Source: Ilyobacter_A sp963675185 (lineage in GTDB: Bacteria > Fusobacteriota > Fusobacteriia > Fusobacteriales > Fusobacteriaceae). From it: a stretch of DNA of 64,000 nt. Positions within the stretch are counted from its first letter, which is position 1; every line of letters begins with the position of its first letter. Position numbers and translations under genes: made by a program. This document shows positions 55,630 to 63,907 of the stretch, piece by piece. Where the stretch lies: contig CAXXOH010000002.1 of assembly GCA_963675185.2 (NCBI GenBank), positions 1 through 64,000 of the forward strand, given 5' to 3'. The notes beneath the pieces were generated by a model. That model made no database searches and had not been told where the DNA came from. It was given only the letters and a program-made list of their open reading frames with translations.

Positions 55630-56049
55630 CTATTCCACATATACAGCGCAGTTCGTAGGGGTCTCGTATACCTCCACCTTGTGCACCCTGTATCCTTTTT
55701 TCTCCATAAGCTTGAAGAAATACCAGGCAAATTTTTCTGCCGTTGGCCTAAAATCCACCTCTATAACCTTGAACCCGTCCCCAACCATAAAATCCAAGGT
55801 CTCTTTTCTCATGCTACCCTTCATTATTATCAGGCAGTGGTCGTAAAAGTCCACCATCTCCTTTACGTCATCTTTCAGGTCACCGAAGTCCACTACCATA
55901 CCGTCAAGCTGTCCGCCTTCAACAAGCTCTTGGGATTTTACCTCCACTACAACTCTCCACCTATGCCCATGGATATTGGAACACTTCCCTTCGTAGTTTG
56001 GCAGAAAATGGGCACTGTCAAAACTGTGCTCGGTTCTAAGTATATACAT
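55630..56049 (-). CDS. queD: 6-carboxytetrahydropterin synthase
   Basis: 139 residues. It turns dihydroneopterin triphosphate into 6-carboxytetrahydropterin. Zinc histidines: FDSAHFLP and CSNIHGHRW. The catalytic Cys is in GKCSNIHGH, and RPTAEKFAWYFF and YETPTNCAVY are characteristic. Its start overlaps the end of the activase gene by 14 bases, so it is translationally coupled to the Fe-S pair upstream. Confidence 0.92.
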   Translation of the reverse strand: MYILRTEHSFDSAHFLPNYEGKCSNIHGHRWRVVVEVKSQELVEGGQLDGMVVDFGDLKDDVKEMVDFYDHCLIIMKGSMRKETLDFMVGDGFKVIEVDFRPTAEKFAWYFFKLMEKKGYRVHKVEVYETPTNCAVYVE

Positions 56050-56818
56050 TTGTGCCTCCTTTTTTAAATTTCAAAGCGTAATAGCAGCACCCCACTGCAC
56101 CGTTGTACTGTGGATCCGCCACCTTCACTATTTCATCATAATCGTTTGTAAGATAGGTATGTATCGACTGATTGTTGGCCACACCGCCAGCAAGCACGAG
56201 CTTGGTCCCGTAAAATCTTGTGAGAAGCGGTTTTAACCTCTTGTAAAGTGAGTAATTCACACCAGCACACAGTCTCTCAACAGACACCCCTTCAGCTATC
56301 TTACCGATAAGCTCTGATTCAGAAAAAACGGCACAGGTAGAGTTCAGCTCAACTGGGTCTGCATAATATTTTGAAAGTTCTCCCAGGGAAATCTCTAGTA
56401 TGTTAGCCATATTCTCTATATATCTTCCACAAGAAGCAGCACACTTGTCGTTTAGCTCGAGGTCTGTTATAATCCCCTTTTCCACTTTAACTACCTTTAC
56501 GTCCTGACCACCTATGTCTAGTAGTATGAATTCGTTAAATCCTGTGCTGTGTATCGCGCCGTAGGCATGTGCTTTTATCTCATTAATCGCAGTAAAGTTT
56601 TGGAGCTCAGTGTTGTTCCTGCCATATCCGGTGGATACCCCTATGTCTATGTTAGCAACACCAAGTTTTTCAAAAGCTACTACCACCTTTCCGTTGTAGC
56701 TGCAGTATTCACGGTAAAATCTCATGGTGCTGTATTTTCTCTTCTCTATTATCTGGCTGTCCTCCATAATAACAAGCTTAACTTCACGGCTCCCGAGGTC
56801 TATACCGAGTATTCTCAT
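56036..56818 (-). CDS. ASKHA ATPase activator of a 2-hydroxyacyl-CoA-dehydratase-type protein (BcrAD/BadF, HgdC-like)
   Basis: 260 residues. Acetate-and-sugar-kinase fold: LGIDLGSREVKLVIM and FILLDIGGQDVKVV as phosphate loops. The two cysteines that hold the dimer-bridging [4Fe-4S] cluster are in NDKCAASCGRY and NSTCAVFSE. ATP hydrolysis would drive low-potential electron transfer to the partner. It overlaps the upstream gene by ATGA and the queD start by 14 bases. The usual CAAGTGR reads CAASCGR here, adding a cysteine. Confidence 0.85.
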   Translation of the reverse strand: MRILGIDLGSREVKLVIMEDSQIIEKRKYSTMRFYREYCSYNGKVVVAFEKLGVANIDIGVSTGYGRNNTELQNFTAINEIKAHAYGAIHSTGFNEFILLDIGGQDVKVVKVEKGIITDLELNDKCAASCGRYIENMANILEISLGELSKYYADPVELNSTCAVFSESELIGKIAEGVSVERLCAGVNYSLYKRLKPLLTRFYGTKLVLAGGVANNQSIHTYLTNDYDEIVKVADPQYNGAVGCCYYALKFKKGGTNVYT

Positions 56819-57816
56819 TGTATTTCCCCCTTCAAATCACCTAGCATATCTAAAAATGCCTCTAACCTCAGCTTTGTCCTTGCGTCGAGCTCAGTATACT
56901 TATCTCCTTCTATATTGAGTATAGGTACATCAAGCTCCTCTTTAAGTATTATGTTTTCCAAAGCTTTGTGGCAGAACGCCTGGGTGTAATGTACTATTCC
57001 ATCTATTTTTCTTTCACTTATCTGCTTTTTCAGCTCCCCTAGCCTAAACCATATGTCATACGGATAGGTGTAGTCGTGATACTGGGTGTATATGTCATTT
57101 GCCAGGCTTCCTCTCGGAAATGCAAACTCCCTCTGCACCTCATTGTATACAAACTTGGCCTCGTACATTTCCACGAAGTCGAAAAGCTCTCCCGGCATTG
57201 GCGGCACACCTAAATAAGCCAATCTCAATTTCTTAGGTGAACTCTTTCTGTTTCGTATTTCCGAAATCTTTCTTTTCATCATACTCGTGTAGCTGTCCAC
57301 ATCGCCGTCGAAATCGCTCATGCACAGCTGGAATAGGTGGTTTTCAAAACCGCTGGCTTTATCCTCTTTGTGGGTGAGCTCGTCTAGTTCTACTGCCAAG
57401 CTACGGACCCTGTTCAGGTTTTCTCTGATCCCCTCAACTTTCTCTACGCTAACGCCGAAATGTCTTATAAAATTATCGAGTTCTCTTTTTAAGTCTTCTA
57501 ACTTGTGGGAATGCGGGTATGAGAACGGATGAACCGTTATCCCCCTCTTTTTTAATACCTCCACAAGCACGCTGGTATTGGAACAGTCACCCTCTACAAC
57601 ACCGACTATTTCATCTATGCCGTTTGTGATGCAGGCTCCGTATATCCCCTTTATCCAGGCGCACATGCTTTTGGGGAATCCATCCCTCTCCGCCATCTCT
57701 ATATATTTTAAGTGCTCCCCCGAGGTTACAAAAATGTTATTCAAGTCTATTGGCTTGTAACCTGCTGCCAGCAGTACCTCTATGGGAACAGTTGTAGTCA
57801 AACCTATCTTCTTCAT
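56815..57816 (-). CDS. 2-hydroxyacyl-CoA dehydratase-like / double-cubane-cluster-type Fe-S protein (HgdB-like)
   Basis: About 333 residues. Begins MKKIGLTTTVPIEVLLAAG, as HgdB-family proteins do. Likely cluster cysteines are in KSMCAWIKGIYGAC, EGDCSNTS and QAFCHKALEN. A true dehydratase has two such subunits; only one is encoded, matching the double-cubane cluster proteins (DCCP) that pair with one activase. It is the first gene of the que operon. Substrate unknown. ATG 57816 follows AGAGGGG by six bases. Confidence 0.75.
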   Translation of the reverse strand: MKKIGLTTTVPIEVLLAAGYKPIDLNNIFVTSGEHLKYIEMAERDGFPKSMCAWIKGIYGACITNGIDEIVGVVEGDCSNTSVLVEVLKKRGITVHPFSYPHSHKLEDLKRELDNFIRHFGVSVEKVEGIRENLNRVRSLAVELDELTHKEDKASGFENHLFQLCMSDFDGDVDSYTSMMKRKISEIRNRKSSPKKLRLAYLGVPPMPGELFDFVEMYEAKFVYNEVQREFAFPRGSLANDIYTQYHDYTYPYDIWFRLGELKKQISERKIDGIVHYTQAFCHKALENIILKEELDVPILNIEGDKYTELDARTKLRLEAFLDMLGDLKGEIQ

Positions 57817-57864
57817 ACAAAACCCCTCTTCTAAACTATTACCCCAAAAAAACAAAACTACCCC

Positions 57865-57935
57865 TAGACAAGAGCTATCGGGTAGCTTTGTCCTAGTTTT
57901 TTTTAGAGACAGGATGGTACAAATAAACTGTCTTA
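57865..57935 (-). promoter_or_regulatory. Structured 5' leader of the que operon (possible regulatory RNA)
   Basis: On the transcript, GACAG...CTGTC closes a 15-nt loop and is followed by an A-run and ACTAG. Then comes GACAAAGCTA, loop CCCGA, TAGCTCTTGTC, then GGGGTAG that can pair back with CTACCC as a pseudoknot, and a T-run. I could not match it to the preQ1-I or preQ1-II consensus. On the opposite strand the same hairpin with T8 reads as a terminator. Gene content makes deazapurine control plausible. Confidence 0.4.
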
Positions 57936-57948
57936 TTATTTTCGATAA

Positions 57949-57977
57949 ATTATATCATGTATTGGACAAATGTGCAA
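57949..57977 (-). promoter_or_regulatory. Promoter of the que operon
   Basis: On the minus strand TTGCAC (57972-57977), a 17-base spacer, then TATAAT (57949-57954). The start point would be near 57,941, giving a leader of about 125 nt before the first ATG. Confidence 0.7.
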
Positions 57978-58159
57978 TGATTTCACGGCTAATTGTCCCT
58001 TGTACTACGTATAAAATAAATTTTTCCACTAAAAATATCCAAGTATAAAATGTTCGCCTCGACTTTTATCAAAAATTAAGCTAACATAAATATTGTTGGT
58101 TATGGGTTTGTCTTTTTGGTATTATATATACTAATCAATCTGCAGTTTAATAAATTTAA

Positions 58160-59023
58160 AGCTGTTTAAACCATTACCGTTGGAGTATGCATAGCTGATT
58201 TCAACAACAAATTTTTAAGCTATATAAAAAACGAGATGGAGAAATACCAATCAGAGCTTGGCGACACATCGAAGTGCTGTACTTTGATGCCATCGAAGAC
58301 TTGCAAAAACAGGAACAGCAGGTAGCCTACCTTTTGGAAAAAAAGGTAGATTTCCTTGTGGTAATCCCGGTAAATACAAAGTATACAAAAAAAATTACGG
58401 ATATGTCCAAAATCTCCAAAACTCCTATAATCTATTTACACAGATATCCGGAGGAGTTCTTAAACAAAGAACTGCCAAAAGATGGCTACTATATAGGGCC
58501 GAATGAGAAAATTGCCGGCCTGATGCAGATGGAATATCTCGCTGAAAAACTTGGCGGAAATGGGGAAGTGGGGATATTGATGGGCAACCTTTCCAACAGT
58601 GCGACGTTCGACAGAACCTCTGGAGTAAAAGAGACAGCTGACAAATATCCTGGAATAAATATAGTAAAAAAAGAAAGTGCTAAATGGTTAGCTCCATTGG
58701 CTGCCTCTATAGTCGAAGAATGGCTGAATTCTGGTGTGAAACTTGATGCTATTGCAGCAAATAACGACGAAATGGCTAGAACTCTGGAAAAATACAAAAT
58801 GCTGGACAGGGTCCTTGTAGTAGGCGTAGACGGTACAAAAGAGGCACTGCAGGAGCTGAAGTCTGGGAATTTAAGCGCCACTATTCTTCAGGACGCTCAA
58901 GGTCAGGGAAAAGCCGCTCTGGAAAATGCCTATAATATTTCTAAGGGTAAAGCCGTTAAAAGCATAACCTGGTCCCCGTTCAAGCTGCTTAGCGGAGATA
59001 ACCTTGACAGTGTAGGAGATTAA
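58160..59023 (+). pseudogene. Broken periplasmic sugar-binding protein (RbsB/MglB type)
   Basis: The main part, about 250 residues from 58,274, matches ABC sugar-binding proteins: VDFLVVIPVNTKYTKK, GEVGILMGNLSNSATFDRT, LDAIAANNDEMA, VVGVDGTKEALQELKSGNL. The N-terminal strand (VGVCIADFNNKFLSYIK) lies in another frame, separated by a one-base loss near 58,270 and preceded by an in-frame stop where the signal peptide should be. No transporter genes adjoin it. Confidence 0.7.
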
Positions 59024-59077
59024 TGGTATTTGAAAAATTTATAATAAAAAGCCTATATAGGGCAGCTGGCCTGTGTA

Positions 59078-59122
59078 AAAATTATTCCCTGCACCGTTGA
59101 TGGCGGCGGGGAATTTTTTTAT
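59078..59122 (+). terminator. Terminator after the sugar-binding relic
   Basis: ATTCCC and GGGGAAT form a stem over a GC-rich loop and are followed by T7. Confidence 0.6.
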
Positions 59123-59198
59123 TCCAATTTATAGTTAATCCTTAAAAATTGGCAGGAAATCCCATAAAATTTTTAAATATTATTATGGGTGATGTCTT

Positions 59199-60231
59199 AT
59201 GAAACAAATATTATATCTCGAGGAATTAAAAAAACTAATTTCTATTGAAAAGGATTTAAAAGTTAAACTTAAATTCATAGCTATTAATACTGCTGCGAAG
59301 CAATCTTCAATTCCAAAAGTAGCTGAACTTTTGGATATTCCAGAAAGAACTCTATATAGATGGGTTGATAATTGGAATCTGTACAAGCGTGAAGGTTTGG
59401 TTTCACACTATTATAAATCCGGTAGAAAATCTATTCTATCTGAATCAGAGATGGAACAACTTAAAGAGATACTTTCTAATAAAGGAGCTTTTACCACCGA
59501 AGGAGCTCGAAGTATTATTTACTGTGAATTTAAAAAATCAATCTCTTCAAAAAGACTTAGAGTGATTTTAAAAGAAAAGCTAAAATTTAATTTGTCCAAA
59601 CCTTATGTTAAAAGTAATAAGCGTCCGGATAATGCAGAAGAAATACTTTCTAAAAAATTAAAAAACATAGCGGATGATCTTAAGAAAAAAGATGTCCCTT
59701 TAAAAGGTGTTTGTCTTGGTTTCTTAGATGAAACTACACCACAGTCTAATTCTAATACTGTGCGCTTCTGGCCTAAAGAACCAAAACTTACAGTAGAAAA
59801 ACATATAGAGAAATGGAAAAATAACACCGTAGGTTTCTATGCATTGAGAGGTAATAGCTGTTTTTCGTTTATGAACTCATCAAAGAAAGAGGAAATAGGA
59901 AAATTTCTCCAAAAGATCCGAGCTATAAATTCTGAATTTAAAAGAATTATAATCATCTTGGACAATTTTAAAATCCATCACAGTAAATACATATTAGATT
60001 ATGCTGAAAAACATGACATAATCTTAATTTTTCTACCTCCCTACTCACCAGATCTAAACCCAATAGAGTTCATATGGAAGAGTATTAAACGCGAAATTTC
60101 TAAAATTTTTTTTTGACATTGATTGATATTAAGAAATTGATATATGCTAGTTTTATCGAATTTTCTAGTTCTCTAAGTTTCGCCAAATCATGGATGTATA
60201 AATTCTTACCAAATTTTTTGTCAAATATTTA
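59199..60231 (+). mobile_element. IS630-family transposase (C-terminal frameshift at a T9 run)
   Basis: 305 residues in the first frame, preceded by GGGTGATG 9 bases upstream. Helix-turn-helix IPKVAELLDIPERTLYRWVD, then the DDE core: FLDETTPQ (first Asp), IIILDNFKIHHS (second Asp) and PPYSPDLNPIEFIWKSIKR (Glu). The frame stops just after ISKIFF at T9 60,106-60,114. One more T would extend it by about 39 residues (LTLIDIKKLIYASFIEFSSS) to a stop at 60,231. It may be error, decay or slippage. I did not find convincing end repeats. Confidence 0.8.
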
Positions 60232-60422
60232 GAGACTAACTATATATGCATCATTGAATTACATGCATATGCGACAAATCGGAAAATCACCTTTTTTCAT
60301 GTTATTCAACTGATTATTCATGCCATTCTAGTACATATTCGACTTGAAAAATAGAGGATTAAGTTTTTTTTTTAGAATATTATGATTGGAAGCTTGGTAT
60401 AAAATAATTAGGAGGTGGATAA

Positions 60423-60782
60423 ATGGCAAACCAATATCACGAACCATTTGAATTGTTAAGCGACTCGGCAAAAAATATAACGAGGGCTATAAACAGTTTG
60501 AAGGAGGAACTCGAAGCTGTTGACTGGTACAACCAAAGAGCTGACCTGGTCACAGACCCTGAACTAAAGCTAATTTTAGAACACAACAGAAACGAAGAGA
60601 TTGAGCATGCTACAATGATACTAGAGTGGCTTAGAAGAAATATGGCCGGATGGGACGAAGAATTAAAAACCTACCTTTTTACTACAAAACCGGTTACAAA
60701 TTTAGAGGGTGGCTCGGAAACTTCAAAACAAGATGAAACGTCGACTTCGGGTTCATCGCTTAATGTAGGAAATATGAAATAG
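60423..60782 (+). CDS. Encapsulated ferritin (EncFtn) cargo protein
   Basis: 119 residues. The short two-helix ferritin-like protein that assembles as a decamer inside encapsulin shells and oxidises Fe(II). Ferroxidase ligands appear in LKEELEAVDWYNQRA (Glu) and NEEIEHATMILEW (Glu, His). After LKTYLFTTKP comes a flexible tail ending SGSSLNVGNMK, the cargo-loading peptide. AGGAGGTGG precedes the ATG, and the shell gene follows 20 bases downstream. Confidence 0.9.
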   Translation: MANQYHEPFELLSDSAKNITRAINSLKEELEAVDWYNQRADLVTDPELKLILEHNRNEEIEHATMILEWLRRNMAGWDEELKTYLFTTKPVTNLEGGSETSKQDETSTSGSSLNVGNMK

Positions 60783-60802
60783 TATCAGGAGGTGGATTTT
60801 TA

Positions 60803-61588
60803 ATGGATATATTGAAAAGGAATCTTGCACCGATTTCTACTAAGGCTTGGGAAGAGATAGACCGCAGGGCAAAGGAGATATTGATGCGCTACCTTTCAGC
60901 CAGAAAATTTGTCAGGGTAGACGGCCCAAAAGGATTAGACCACTCAGCAGTTACTGAAGGGAGAATAAAGGTACACCATGATGATCTGCTTAATTATGGG
61001 ATATTCAATATAAAACCTCTAGTAGAACCTCGGGCAAGTTTCAAGCTTAACCGTTGGGAACTAGATAATATAGAGAGGGGGGCCAAAGATATCGACCTGG
61101 TTCCACTAGATGAAGCCGTAAAGAGGATAGCACTTTTCGAAGAAAAAGCTGTCTTCCAAGGTTTAGAAGAAGCTGGCATAGCCGGTCTTGAAAAAAGTTC
61201 TTCCCATGAACCCATAACTTTTGGGGATACAGAGTCAGAAATATTGGCAAGCATCTCCCAGGGAGTCATAACTCTAGAAGATTCTATATCCAGCAAACCG
61301 TACGCCTTTGTAGTGGGGGAAGAGCTGTGGTGTAAGCTAAATGCCATAGGTAAGGAGGTCTCCTTAATTTCAAGAATAGAAGAGATAATAGGGGGTCAGG
61401 TCATTGTTAGTAGAAGCATAGAAGGGGCCATTTTACTTCCTTTCGACAATGAAAATATAGAACTCTCCATAGGAGAAGATTTTTCAATAGGCTACCAGGA
61501 ACATACAGAGTCCGAAATAAAGCTATTTATTACTGAGACTTTTACATTCAGGGTGCTAGATAACACCCTTGTGGTAATATATAAATAA
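60803..61588 (+). CDS. Family 1 encapsulin shell protein
   Basis: 261 residues, HK97-like fold. N-terminal ILKRNLAPISTKAWEEID and ARKFVRVDGPKGLDHSAV are the classic start of linocin/CFP29-type encapsulins. AFVVGEELWCKLNAIG and the C-terminal YQEHTESEIKLFITETFTFR complete it. Self-assembles into an icosahedral nanocompartment that here stores iron with the ferritin encoded upstream. AGGAGGTGG lies nine bases before the ATG. Confidence 0.93.
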   Translation: MDILKRNLAPISTKAWEEIDRRAKEILMRYLSARKFVRVDGPKGLDHSAVTEGRIKVHHDDLLNYGIFNIKPLVEPRASFKLNRWELDNIERGAKDIDLVPLDEAVKRIALFEEKAVFQGLEEAGIAGLEKSSSHEPITFGDTESEILASISQGVITLEDSISSKPYAFVVGEELWCKLNAIGKEVSLISRIEEIIGGQVIVSRSIEGAILLPFDNENIELSIGEDFSIGYQEHTESEIKLFITETFTFRVLDNTLVVIYK

Positions 61589-61658
61589 AATTTGGAATCT
61601 ATTTGATAAGCAACTATACTCACCCTATTAGATAATCGATATTCTGTATTAAATAATA

Positions 61659-61694
61659 AAGAGCTTCGGGAAAAGATTTTCCCGAAGCTCTTTA
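61659..61694. terminator. Bidirectional terminator between encapsulin and kamA
   Basis: AAAGAGCTTCGGGAAAA and its reverse complement around GATT, with A- and T-rich flanks. It serves both converging transcripts. Confidence 0.85.
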
Positions 61695-61712
61695 TATTGT
61701 ATAGTTAATATA

Positions 61713-63857
61713 CTAACTTATGTTTTTATACCATACATTCATACTTTCGATATCTCCGAATATATTGGTATTATTAATCAAAGTTCCTGTATAGTTGTAC
61801 CCGTTTTTAGAAAAGACTTTATTCATCCCGTGAGATTTTGCACGAGCGATTGTATAAAGTGTTCTGTAATTTCTATTTCTTAACTCTTCTTCCATTTTAT
61901 CTAGCAGCATGCCGGCAAGCCCTAATTTTCTGTATTCTGGATGCGTTGCGAAATCTGTCATCTCGGAATTAAAGTTCTCTTTGTCCATTTCTACAGACGA
62001 AAGTGCTATTAGATTTTCTCCTTCCCAGACACCAAAATATACCACATTCTCTTTCATTGTTTTTAGCAGGTAGTTTTGATCGTTTATAGGAAAGGGATAT
62101 GTATCAAAAACCCTGTTATACAGGTTTTTCATAGCTTCTACGTCTCCGTCATTACATACACGGATTTCAAATTCATCTGGAAGTTTTTTGTTGTCTTCAG
62201 CTTCAGCTGATTTTGTATGGAAGAGTACTTTCTCTACTTCTCCCTCGTCAGTATCTATTTTTCTGTTTTCATCCAAGTATTTAGACATAAAATAAAGGTT
62301 CTCCCCATTTTTAAAAAAATTAGGTATGTACGCTTCTTTTATGTATTCATTTTCTAAAAAGTAACCGTAAGAACTAGTCGGCACTTTTGCTATTATTTTA
62401 CCATATCTATTTTCATAGGCTAGATTATAAAGATCAGAGAATATACTTGGCATATCTTGTTTATCCAACTTCATTACATATATTCTGTCGTTGTTTTTTC
62501 CATGCTGTATCAGAGAATTGGAAAGTTTCTCTATCTTATCATCTTCCTCCACCTCACGCCTATCCAATCTTTCATTTCCACTTGGTGTAAGAGAAATTTC
62601 TTCATGGTTGTCAGACAGTAGTTTCGTTATCCCTATATTTTTATAATCTACTATACCATCTGTATTAAGGTGTAGGTTGCAGTTATCACAATCATCATTA
62701 CAAAGTTGTGTTTTATAGTTATCCGGCTCTTTATAAGTTGTTATTACACCCTCGTAATTACGCAATATTACCTTATTTTGAGACCATGAGATTAGATAGT
62801 TTGGCATTACAGGTATCTTACCTCCGCCTCCGGGAGCATCTATTACATATCTAGGAACAGCATACCCACTTGTATGTCCTATAAGGCTTTCTATTATTTC
62901 TATACCCTTTCCTACCGGTGTCCTGAAATGCCCTAAACCTTCTGACAGGTCACATTGGTATAGATAATAAGGACGTACCCTGTTTTCTACAAGACTATGG
63001 ACCAGTTTTTTCATTATTTTAGGGCAATCATTTACCCTGGCTAATAAAACTGACTGATTTCCCAACGGTATCCCAGCATTGGCCAATTTTTCAACTGCAT
63101 GCTTGGATTCTTGTGTAAATTCCTTAGGATGATTAAAATGCGTGTTTATCCATATAGGATGATGTTTTTTCAATACATCTATTAAACTATCCGTTATCCT
63201 TTGCGGTAATACTACCGGTGTCCTAGTCCCTATTCTTATGACTTCCACATGGGGTATTTTTTTTACCTCAGCTAATATCCAGTCTAAGTACTCGTCAGAT
63301 AGCAAGAACGGATCTCCTCCAGACAGTAAAACGTCCCTTATTTCCTTATGTTCTCTTATATATTCTATTCCCTGCATAATTTTACTTCTGTCAGGGATAC
63401 TGTCCACATCTCCTACTTTTCTCTTTCTTGTACAGTGTCTACAGTACATAGAGCATACATTACTTACCAAAAGTAGCACCCTATCTGGGTATCTATGAGT
63501 TATCCCTGGAACAGGGCTGTCATGGTCTTCGTGCAGTGGATCGCTCATATCACAATTTGTTAAATTCAATTCTTGAATATCTGGAACCGCTTGTTTATAT
63601 ACAGGGTCATTAATATAATCATCGTTATCTATTAACGAAAGATAATATGGTGTAGCTGCAAATGGGAATTTTTCAATTGTCTTCTCAATTAATTCCTTTT
63701 CTTCATTTGTAAACTCAATATCTAATATAGTTTCTAGGGTTTCCAGATCATTGACAGAATTTCTTAGTTGCCATTTCCAATCATCCCAATCTGAAACATT
63801 TGAATTAATGTCCAATTGCTTTACTATTTCTTCTTTTCTGTTAATTTGTTTCATCAT
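61713..63857 (-). CDS. Lysine 2,3-aminomutase fused to GNAT acetyltransferase (AblA-AblB type)
   Basis: 714 residues. Residues 1-430 are lysine 2,3-aminomutase: radical-SAM cysteines C135, C139, C142 in SNVCSMYCRHC, PLP lysine K347 in APGGGGKIPVMP, and a cysteine cluster LCNDDCDNCNLHL near 390. Residues about 450-714 are a GNAT domain resembling beta-lysine acetyltransferase (FATHPEYRKLGLAGMLLDKM is the acetyl-CoA loop). Together they would convert lysine to beta-lysine and then N-epsilon-acetyl-beta-lysine, a compatible solute. The two are normally separate genes, ablA and ablB. Confidence 0.88.
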   Translation of the reverse strand: MMKQINRKEEIVKQLDINSNVSDWDDWKWQLRNSVNDLETLETILDIEFTNEEKELIEKTIEKFPFAATPYYLSLIDNDDYINDPVYKQAVPDIQELNLTNCDMSDPLHEDHDSPVPGITHRYPDRVLLLVSNVCSMYCRHCTRKRKVGDVDSIPDRSKIMQGIEYIREHKEIRDVLLSGGDPFLLSDEYLDWILAEVKKIPHVEVIRIGTRTPVVLPQRITDSLIDVLKKHHPIWINTHFNHPKEFTQESKHAVEKLANAGIPLGNQSVLLARVNDCPKIMKKLVHSLVENRVRPYYLYQCDLSEGLGHFRTPVGKGIEIIESLIGHTSGYAVPRYVIDAPGGGGKIPVMPNYLISWSQNKVILRNYEGVITTYKEPDNYKTQLCNDDCDNCNLHLNTDGIVDYKNIGITKLLSDNHEEISLTPSGNERLDRREVEEDDKIEKLSNSLIQHGKNNDRIYVMKLDKQDMPSIFSDLYNLAYENRYGKIIAKVPTSSYGYFLENEYIKEAYIPNFFKNGENLYFMSKYLDENRKIDTDEGEVEKVLFHTKSAEAEDNKKLPDEFEIRVCNDGDVEAMKNLYNRVFDTYPFPINDQNYLLKTMKENVVYFGVWEGENLIALSSVEMDKENFNSEMTDFATHPEYRKLGLAGMLLDKMEEELRNRNYRTLYTIARAKSHGMNKVFSKNGYNYTGTLINNTNIFGDIESMNVWYKNIS

Positions 63858-63878
63858 CTAATCGATCACCTCTAGAAC

Positions 63879-63907
63879 ATTGTACTACAAATAAACAAAA
63901 AAGTCAA
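63879..63907 (-). promoter_or_regulatory. Promoter of the aminomutase gene
   Basis: On the minus strand TTGACT (63902-63907), 17 bases, TACAAT (63879-63884), then GAGGTGATC just before the start codon. Leader very short, so regulation by a long riboswitch is unlikely. Confidence 0.65.

Noticed and set aside
55135..56067. 310-codon plus-strand open frame across queE and queD
   Set aside because: It is antisense to two well-supported genes with complete active sites and shows no motif of its own.
57865..57935. preQ1-I riboswitch call
   Set aside because: The loop lacks the conserved UUCNAGCUACA-like core and is too long (15 nt), so I list only an unclassified structured leader.
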